The notes under the pieces are model-generated. The model was not told the DNA's origin. It saw only the letters and a list, made by a program, of their open reading frames with translations, and made no database searches. Shown here one piece after another: positions 58,164 through 64,000 of a stretch of 64,000 nt of DNA. Position 1 is the stretch's first letter. Each line of letters opens with the position of its first letter. Source of the stretch: an uncultured Lachnospiraceae bacterium (GTDB lineage Bacteria; Bacillota; Clostridia; Lachnospirales; Lachnospiraceae); the NCBI GenBank assembly GCA_958428365.1, contig CAUAFT010000005.1, positions 124,001 to 188,000 on the forward strand, in the 5' to 3' direction. The position numbers were made by a program, and so were the translations under genes.

Positions 58164-59360
58164 TCAGAAACGGAATTTTTCAAAAACACATCTGAAATAC
58201 CACTGTGGGGTTCTCTGGCTGACCTTTTCTGTGGTGACCATCGGATAGGAGGCAATTTTTTCCTCTCCCACATAGTATTCCGCGCTTCCCACCACGACCC
58301 CTTTTTCCATCGGCGCCTTCAGCGACTTCTTTCCCGTATATTTTACCTGAACCTTCTCATCCTTTGCCTTTAGGATCTTCATATCTTTTCCGGCGATGGA
58401 TATGGGCATCAGGATCTCCCTGTCCGGATCGTAGGTCTCATCCGCCGCATTGAGGACGGGGAGAGAATCCAGGTTCTGATCCACCTTGACCACGACTTTC
58501 TCATAATTTTCCAGTCCGTATTCCATGAGCTTTTTCGTGTCCGCCCACTTATAGCTCTGATTATTGGGCCAGCCGCAGGCAAGAAGCGCCACCACAAAGG
58601 TACGGTCCCCTCTCTTTAAAGCTCCCACATAACAGTAGCCTGCATCCGCCGTGAATCCCGTCTTACCGGAGAGCGCTCCCTCCATCATCTGCAAAAAGGC
58701 ATTGTGGTTATTGCAGGTAAAGCTCCTGGTCCCCTCGCAGTTGGAAAACTGATACTGTTTTGTCTGTGTGATCTCCAAAAAGGTCTCGTTCTGTATACAA
58801 TAGCTCATGATCTTTGCCAGATCCTTTGCCGTAGTTCCGTGAACGCTGATATCATCCTTTGCATCCAAACCGTTTGGGGTAATAAAATGCGTGTTGGTAC
58901 AGCCCAGCTCTTTTGCCTTCTCATTCATCATCTTCGCAAATTCCTCCACGCTTCCCCCCACATGCTCCGCGACGGCAACCGCCGTGTCATTGTGAGATTC
59001 CAGCATCAGGGAATAAAGGAGATCCTTTAACACAAAGGTATCGCCGGTGGTCATGCCCAGATGTACTTTTGGCATAGAAGCGGCATACTCGCTGACTTTT
59101 ACAGTGTCGTCGAGTTTGCCGCTTTCAATCGCGAGGATACAGGTCATGATCTTGGTGGTGCTGGCATTGGGTCTTAACTGTTCCTCTTCTTTTCCATAGA
59201 GGACCCTGCCGCTGTCCGCATCCATCAGGACTGCGGACTTGGCATAGAGCTGCAGGTTCTCCTCTTTTTCCTCTGCTGATACCGCCATGCCAAAGTCTGA
59301 AAAGATCAGACTGGCACATAAAAATATGATAAATAATGTCCAAATTCTGAAACGTTTCAC
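58164..59360 (-). CDS. D-alanyl-D-alanine carboxypeptidase (DacF/PBP5 type)
   Basis: This 398-residue low-molecular-weight PBP trims the terminal D-Ala of peptidoglycan. A signal peptide (cleavage near VSAEE, about residue 30) precedes the active-site motifs STTK (in PNASTTKIMT), SHN (in LESHNDTAVAV) and KTG (in SGKTGFTADAG), and a C-terminal PBP5_C-like domain. The start is GTG at 59360 (MKRFRIWTLF), with a weak RBS. DacF-type enzymes act in spore cortex synthesis; a vegetative role is also possible. It follows hydA by 31 bases, with no visible promoter. Confidence 0.93.
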   Translation of the reverse strand: MKRFRIWTLFIIFLCASLIFSDFGMAVSAEEKEENLQLYAKSAVLMDADSGRVLYGKEEEQLRPNASTTKIMTCILAIESGKLDDTVKVSEYAASMPKVHLGMTTGDTFVLKDLLYSLMLESHNDTAVAVAEHVGGSVEEFAKMMNEKAKELGCTNTHFITPNGLDAKDDISVHGTTAKDLAKIMSYCIQNETFLEITQTKQYQFSNCEGTRSFTCNNHNAFLQMMEGALSGKTGFTADAGYCYVGALKRGDRTFVVALLACGWPNNQSYKWADTKKLMEYGLENYEKVVVKVDQNLDSLPVLNAADETYDPDREILMPISIAGKDMKILKAKDEKVQVKYTGKKSLKAPMEKGVVVGSAEYYVGEEKIASYPMVTTEKVSQRTPQWYFRCVFEKFRF

Positions 59361-59391
59361 TTATCTCATTCTTTCTGCATTGTTTCCTTTA

Positions 59392-61122
59392 CTATATGCC
59401 GAAAAAATGATCCGTATGTAAGAGTTCATGCGATTTGTGGGAGAGAGGCTTGCCCAGATAATTCCTATATAATTCCAGAACAGCCGGATTTTCATGAGAA
59501 AAGCGAAGCTCGTTCTCCATGTCCAGACGATAGAGAACTTCCGCCCTCTCTGCCGCAAGCTCCATATTATCATGGATCGGCTGTCCGCCTCCTCCGGAGC
59601 AGCCTCCCGGACACGCCATGACCTCTACAAAATCATACTCTGCCTCTCCTCTTCGGATGCGTTCTAGCAACTTTCTCGTATTTCCAAGACCGCTGACAAC
59701 AGCAGCCCTCACCTTAACTCCTGCGATCTGTACCGTAGCCTCTCTGATCCCATCCTGTCCCCGGACTACGGCAAAGGCATCCGGTTTTGGATTCTCGCCT
59801 GTCAGGAAATAATAAGCGCTTCGAAGCGCCGCCTCCATAACTCCTCCCGTGGCTCCGAAGATCACCGCCGCTCCGGTTCCGCATCCCAAAGGCTCGTCGA
59901 ACTCCTCTTCCTCAAGCTGGTCTAACTGGATATGCTCCGCCCGGATCAGACGCTCGATCTCTCTGGTGGTGAGCACGGCGTCCACATCCGGTCCCGTTCC
60001 CGTCACATCCATCTGTTCCATGCTTCCCTCATATTTTTTCGCTGTACACGGCATGATGGAGATGCAGTAGATATCCTCCGGCTCCAGTCCTAAAATATCG
60101 GCATAGTAGGTCTTTGCCACAGCTCCGAACATCTGCTGCGGAGATTTCGCGGTGGAGAGATTGCCGATCATATCAGGATACTCATGTTTGATAAAGCGCA
60201 CCCAGCCCGGACAACAGGAAGTGAACATCGGGAATTTATATTTTTCACGGTTTTGGAATCTTTCCAGAAATTCCGTAGCTTCCTCCATAATGGTCAGGTC
60301 TGCCGTAAAATTCGTATCAAAGACATAGTCGATGCCGATCCTTTTGAGGGCTGCCACCAGCTTTCCTGCCGTAGCTTCCTCCCGTTCCAGTCCGAACCTC
60401 TCGCCCCAGGCTGCCCTGACAGCCGGAGCGATCTGGGCGATCACCACCTTTTTCTCATCCACATGGGCGTTATGGATGGCATAGACCACGTCGTTGAGAT
60501 CGTCCCGCTCCCGCAGCGCTCCCACCGGACAATGGGTAATGCACTGACCGCAGAGAGCGCAGCCTGCTTCCTCAATGGTAAGACGGTCTCTGACGCCTAC
60601 GCTGGTACGCTTTCCGGTATTGATGATATCCCAGACCTTCAATCCCTGGATCTTGTCGCAGACCTGTACGCAGCGCATACATTTGATACATTTTTTGGAA
60701 TCCCGGATCAGCGGAAATTCCATATTCCATGGCTGGATCTCATATTCCTCTTTAAACGGCACTTCCAATATATCCAGGTCGTTTGCCAGGGTCTGCAAGG
60801 AGCAGTTACCGCTTCGGACGCAGGTGGCGCAGCGGCAGTCGTGCTGGGACAGCAAAAGCTCCACATTGGTCCGTCTGGCATTCATGACCTTTTTACTGTT
60901 GGTATAGATCTCCATTCCCTCTTCCACCTGGGTGTTACAGGAAGCCACCAAGGACTTCTTTCCCTTGATCTCCACGAGACAGACACGGCACGCCCCGATC
61001 TCATTGATGTCCTTTAAATAGCAAAGGGTCGGTATCTTGATTCCCACCGACGATGCCGCATTCAAAATGGTGGTACCCTTCTTTACTTCCACTTCCAGAT
61101 TATCTATCTTTAACTTTACCAT
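59392..61122 (-). CDS. hydA: [FeFe] hydrogenase catalytic subunit, group A
   Basis: This 576-residue hydrogenase has an N-terminal 2Fe-2S domain (Cys34, 45, 48, 62), the His-ligated 4Fe-4S site (HDCRCATC..C, 94-107), two 4Fe-4S motifs (Cys145-155 and 188-198) and the H-cluster motifs TSCCPGW (301-307), MPCTAKKYE (357-365) and MACPGGCSGGGGQP (502-515). It interconverts protons, electrons and H2. ATG at 61122 overlaps the upstream oxidoreductase stop by seven bases, so the two are translated as one unit. The 2Fe-2S/4Fe-4S set is typical of NAD(P)H-linked multimeric hydrogenases. Confidence 0.95.
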   Translation of the reverse strand: MVKLKIDNLEVEVKKGTTILNAASSVGIKIPTLCYLKDINEIGACRVCLVEIKGKKSLVASCNTQVEEGMEIYTNSKKVMNARRTNVELLLSQHDCRCATCVRSGNCSLQTLANDLDILEVPFKEEYEIQPWNMEFPLIRDSKKCIKCMRCVQVCDKIQGLKVWDIINTGKRTSVGVRDRLTIEEAGCALCGQCITHCPVGALRERDDLNDVVYAIHNAHVDEKKVVIAQIAPAVRAAWGERFGLEREEATAGKLVAALKRIGIDYVFDTNFTADLTIMEEATEFLERFQNREKYKFPMFTSCCPGWVRFIKHEYPDMIGNLSTAKSPQQMFGAVAKTYYADILGLEPEDIYCISIMPCTAKKYEGSMEQMDVTGTGPDVDAVLTTREIERLIRAEHIQLDQLEEEEFDEPLGCGTGAAVIFGATGGVMEAALRSAYYFLTGENPKPDAFAVVRGQDGIREATVQIAGVKVRAAVVSGLGNTRKLLERIRRGEAEYDFVEVMACPGGCSGGGGQPIHDNMELAAERAEVLYRLDMENELRFSHENPAVLELYRNYLGKPLSHKSHELLHTDHFFGI

Positions 61123-62960
61123 ACGATTTCTCTGCCTCCTCTTAATACACTGCATCCAAAGTGATCACATCTTAAACATCTCGCGGATTCCTGTCTGGCT
61201 TCCTCCAGACTCATGGAATTTTCCACGCCTTCAAAATCCTTCTTTCGCTCGCAGGACTCTCTGTCGGTGAGATGGATCCTGCCGCTTTGCAGCTTATCGT
61301 CCAGATTCGGCTGTGGGATCTCCACATCGGCGCTGATCTCATGGTGATATCCCAGATAGGTATCTATATTCGCTGCCGCCGCCTTTCCTGCTGCAATGGC
61401 TTTGATTACCGTGGCCGGTCCCGATACACAGTCTCCTCCGGAGAATACGCCCTCCATACCCGGCACTGCCGTGGACTCATCCGCCGCGATCCGGCTCCTC
61501 TTTGTGGCAACTCCCGCTTCCGCAAAGTAAGCAGAATCAATGTCCTGACCGATGGCTACTAACGCCACGTCGCAGGCAATCCGTTCCTCCGGCTTCTGTG
61601 CCTTATTCGGTCTCGGTCTTCCTGCCTTATCGAAGGTTCCGCTGATCTGAGGCTGTACCCAGAGCGCCTGCAAGTTTCCTTCTTCATCCGCCTCCAGACG
61701 CAGCGGCGCTTTCAGAGTCAGCATCTCCACACCCTCTCCGATGGCTCCCTCGATCTCCGCCTCCAGGGCCGTCATATCCTTCTGACGTCTGCGGTACACA
61801 ACGCTGACCTTTTTCGCATTGCAGCGCATCGCCGTTCTGGCGCAGTCCATCGCCACGTTTCCACCGCCGATGACCACCACGGCTTTGTCTGTAAAATCCG
61901 GGTAATTGCCATAGCCGATATCCCGCAGCATTTTTACCGCCGGAATAACGCCTCTGCTGTCCACGCCTTCCACGTCAAAGTTCTTATCCGTATGAGCGCC
62001 GATGGCAAGATAGACCGCGTCATACTTCTCCCGTAGTTCTTCCAGGGTAATCTCTTTTCCCACCTTGCTGCTGCATTTCAATTCCACTCCGGTGGAGAGG
62101 ATGGCGTCGATATCCTCCTGTAACCGCTCCCTTGGAAAACGATAGCTTGGAATCCCATAACGCAGCATTCCGCCCGGCTGTGCCTTTTCCTCAAAAACGG
62201 TGGTCTGATGACCCATCAGCTGCAGAAAATACGCCGCCGTCAATCCGCTGGGTCCCGCACCCACAATGGCGATCCGCTTTCCGGTAGACGGCGCAGGATC
62301 CGGAACCTTCACCTGATCTGCCCGTGCATGATCCACGGCAAACCGTTTCAGGCCCCGGATATTGATGGAACTGTCCACCATATTTCTGCGGCACCGCTCC
62401 TCACACGGATGTTCGCAGATGAGGGCGCAGGCGGTAGGGAATGGATTATCCTTTCGGATGAGTCTCACCGCATCCTCGTATCTGCCCTCTCCCACCAACG
62501 CAATGTATCCCGGAATATCCACCTTTGCCGGGCATTTTGTGATACAGGGGATCGGCTGTTCAAAGGACGCCGTACACTTCTTGTTCTGAATATGGGAGAT
62601 ATAGTCCTCCCGGAATCCATCCAGTCCCACCCGGACCATTCTCGCCGCCTCAAATCCGATGGCACAGTCCGCTGTATACTGAATATTTCTGGCAGTCTCC
62701 TCAATGAGATCCAGCGTCTCCATCGTCGCCCTGTTCTCCAGTACATCCTCCAGCAAATTCTCCAACTGCCCCAGACCTATGCGGCAGGGAACACATTTTC
62801 CACAGGTCTGTGCGTGACAGACCTTAATAAAGGACAGCTGTATGTCCACCGGACATACGCTTGGCGGGCTGGCGACAATACGCCGCTCAAATTCCCGCAT
62901 TAAGACTTCCGTTGTGGAATCTTCGTGGTTTTGTGTTTCAACTTTTAACCTGTTTTCCAT
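61116..62960 (-). CDS. NuoF-cluster/GltD-type FAD oxidoreductase, hydrogenase partner
   Basis: This 614-residue fusion has an N-terminal NuoF-like 4Fe-4S region (CGKCVPCRIG, Cys53, 56, 59 and Cys99) but no FMN/NADH domain. It continues as a GltD/NfnB-like oxidoreductase: Cys139 and 143 with CEHPCEERCRR, FAD motif IAIVGAGPSGLTAA (about 230) and NAD(P) motif VVVIGGGNVAMDC (about 370). It ends with a CLRCDHFGC pair. It likely passes electrons between NAD(P)H and the adjacent HydA. GGGAGG precedes the ATG. No NuoE-like or formate dehydrogenase gene is nearby in the window. Confidence 0.88.
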   Translation of the reverse strand: MENRLKVETQNHEDSTTEVLMREFERRIVASPPSVCPVDIQLSFIKVCHAQTCGKCVPCRIGLGQLENLLEDVLENRATMETLDLIEETARNIQYTADCAIGFEAARMVRVGLDGFREDYISHIQNKKCTASFEQPIPCITKCPAKVDIPGYIALVGEGRYEDAVRLIRKDNPFPTACALICEHPCEERCRRNMVDSSINIRGLKRFAVDHARADQVKVPDPAPSTGKRIAIVGAGPSGLTAAYFLQLMGHQTTVFEEKAQPGGMLRYGIPSYRFPRERLQEDIDAILSTGVELKCSSKVGKEITLEELREKYDAVYLAIGAHTDKNFDVEGVDSRGVIPAVKMLRDIGYGNYPDFTDKAVVVIGGGNVAMDCARTAMRCNAKKVSVVYRRRQKDMTALEAEIEGAIGEGVEMLTLKAPLRLEADEEGNLQALWVQPQISGTFDKAGRPRPNKAQKPEERIACDVALVAIGQDIDSAYFAEAGVATKRSRIAADESTAVPGMEGVFSGGDCVSGPATVIKAIAAGKAAAANIDTYLGYHHEISADVEIPQPNLDDKLQSGRIHLTDRESCERKKDFEGVENSMSLEEARQESARCLRCDHFGCSVLRGGREIVW

Positions 62961-63012
62961 GTTTCTACCTCCCTATTAAATTCCTTTCTTTTTTGTGAAT
63001 TTTTTATCAAAA

Positions 63013-63039
63013 AAACAGCAGACAAATCGTCTGCTGTTT
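63013..63039 (-). terminator. Terminator of the scpA-scpB operon
   Basis: AAACAGCAGAC (63013-63023) pairs with GTCTGCTGTTT (63029-63039) around five bases. The minus strand ends in seven T. It overlaps the scpB stop. Confidence 0.85.
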
Positions 63040-63599
63040 CAGATATCCATTTTCATATGCATTTCTTCTTCCGCTTCCTGCTTGAAGTTCTCCAACTGAT
63101 CCTGATCCAGAATCGGAAGTTCGTCGATGGAGGATACTCCAAAGGTTCTTAAGAACTCTTCCGTTGTTCCGAATAAGAGTGGTCGTCCCGGCGCATCCAG
63201 GCGCCCCAGCTCACAGACCAGATCGTATTCCACCAGTCTGCTGACTGCATGGTCGCAGGAGACCCCGCGGATCTTTTCAATCTCTGCCTTTGTGATGGGT
63301 TGTTTATATGCGATGATGGACAGCGTCTCCAAAAGCACGTCGGTGAGGGTATACCGTTTTGGCTGTTTTGCGATCTTAATCAGATATTCGTACATCTGTG
63401 GTTTCGTACACATCTGATACGCCCCGTCCAGCTCGGTGAGGGTGATCCCCCGATCCTCCTCTTCATAACGCCGTTTCATATTGTCCAATATATGTTTTGT
63501 CTCATCCTTTTGCAGTTCCAGGACTTCCGCCAGCTTTCCCAGCTCCACGGAACCGCCCATGGTAAACAGGATGGCTTCCAATACCGCTTCGTAATTCAT
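63039..63599 (-). CDS. scpB: Segregation and condensation protein B
   Basis: This 186-residue kleisin partner binds ScpA and SMC to compact chromosomes. It has two winged-helix domains; conserved blocks are AILFTMGGSVEL, YTLTDVLLETLSIIAYKQPI and KIRGVSCDHAVSRL, then FGTTEEFLRTFG. The RBS is weak. It lies 15 bases after scpA. Confidence 0.96.
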   Translation of the reverse strand: MNYEAVLEAILFTMGGSVELGKLAEVLELQKDETKHILDNMKRRYEEEDRGITLTELDGAYQMCTKPQMYEYLIKIAKQPKRYTLTDVLLETLSIIAYKQPITKAEIEKIRGVSCDHAVSRLVEYDLVCELGRLDAPGRPLLFGTTEEFLRTFGVSSIDELPILDQDQLENFKQEAEEEMHMKMDI

Positions 63600-63614
63600 A
63601 GTTACACCAACTTC

Positions 63615-64000
63615 TTATGCCGCCACCTTTGACTCGATCAGAATATCGTCAAAAAGATGGTCCTGCGTAATCTGTATCTTTCCCAGTTTCATAAGTTCCA
63701 GGATCGCCAGAAAATGAACGATCACCTGCATCTTGCTTTGTTTGGATTCCAAAAGACTTCGGAAGCCAAAGGATCTGTGAGTCCTTGCGTACTCTTCCAG
63801 TTCCCGCATGGTATCATCCAGGGAAACCTCTTCCTTTTCAATCTTTCCAAATTTGGAACGAACCGGATCGATCCGGTCTGACTGTTTTTTCATAATGGAC
63901 TGAAAGATGTCGTTGAGTACTGCCAGGGTGGTATCTCCCACCAGTTCTTCCAGATTCACGGGTTCCTCATAAGCCGCCACCTCCGGCGGTATGGTCGGTT
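63615..64000 (-). CDS. scpA: Segregation and condensation protein A, partial
   Basis: The C-terminal half of ScpA (about 128 codons of 240-260) is visible; the frame is open to the right edge, so the N-terminus lies outside. It contains EEPVNLEELVGDTTLAVL, QSDRIDPVRSKFGKIEKEEV and the C-terminal winged helix that contacts the SMC head (VIVHFLAILELMKLGKIQ). A GTG at 63980 is in frame but is not the true start. Confidence 0.94.
   Translation of the reverse strand, partial: PTIPPEVAAYEEPVNLEELVGDTTLAVLNDIFQSIMKKQSDRIDPVRSKFGKIEKEEVSLDDTMRELEEYARTHRSFGFRSLLESKQSKMQVIVHFLAILELMKLGKIQITQDHLFDDILIESKVAA

Noticed and set aside
60184..61017. Plus-strand open frame of 277 codons opposite hydA
   Set aside because: It mirrors the codon structure of hydA, has no family signature and no RBS.
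1..64000. tRNA, rRNA, riboswitch or CRISPR loci
   Set aside because: Intergenic stretches were read for cloverleaf, repeat-spacer and common riboswitch cores; none was found. A tool search (tRNAscan-SE, Infernal) could still reveal a divergent RNA.

Overview
The window is about 64 kb of a spore-forming, strictly fermentative Clostridia chromosome. Gene content and order (cinA-pgsA-rimO-rpoZ-gmk-yicC; ruvA-ruvB-zapA-U32; cmk-ispH-rpsA; an Rnf complex; a Na+-pumping decarboxylase; an [FeFe] hydrogenase) fit Lachnospiraceae. Sporulation is supported by an alpha/beta small acid-soluble spore protein, GerW and a D,D-carboxypeptidase. No rRNA, tRNA, CRISPR array or complete insertion sequence was recognised.

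Layout. 1-4.1 kb: housekeeping operon on the minus strand. 4.2-7.9 kb: a RelB/YoeB-type toxin-antitoxin pair whose toxin has lost its middle, a 226-bp palindromic non-coding element, rqcH and a polysaccharide deacetylase. 8-15.4 kb: spore protein, recG-fakA-asp23, rpmB, a 46-residue membrane protein, gerW and neighbours, and a NUDIX gene. 15.5-28.3 kb: an elongation/division pair (class B PBP plus SEDS protein), a U32 peptidase-like protein, zapA, ruvBA, a Gx transporter/NusG-II pair, miaB and a proline operon (proB-DUF896-fau-proA).

28.3-38.6 kb is the accessory core. It holds (a) a two-gene unit of a P-loop ATPase and a protein with a STAND-like N-terminal region followed by kinesin-light-chain TPRs; (b) a three-gene envelope-stress-type operon (SPFH, zinc ribbon, TPM) under a promoter that overlaps a perfect palindrome; (c) apbE; and (d) an AT-rich 2.5-kb segment with a three-PG-binding-domain tail lysozyme and a lipoprotein, flanked by 34-bp direct repeats that duplicate the apbE/MATE gene ends and preceded by a leader ORF plus terminator.

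38.6-64 kb returns to core metabolism: MATE pump, the six-gene Rnf complex (rnfCDGEAB), YprB-like nuclease, a pilZ-rpiR-HI0933-cmk-ispH-rpsA-cheR run, a five-gene biotin-dependent Na+ decarboxylase operon, a D,D-carboxypeptidase, a NuoF/GltD fusion with HydA, and scpB-scpA. Energy conservation appears to link hydrogenase, ferredoxin:NAD+ (Rnf) and decarboxylation-driven ion pumping. Starts were chosen by ribosome-binding site and spacing; family assignments come from motif reading, not from database searches.
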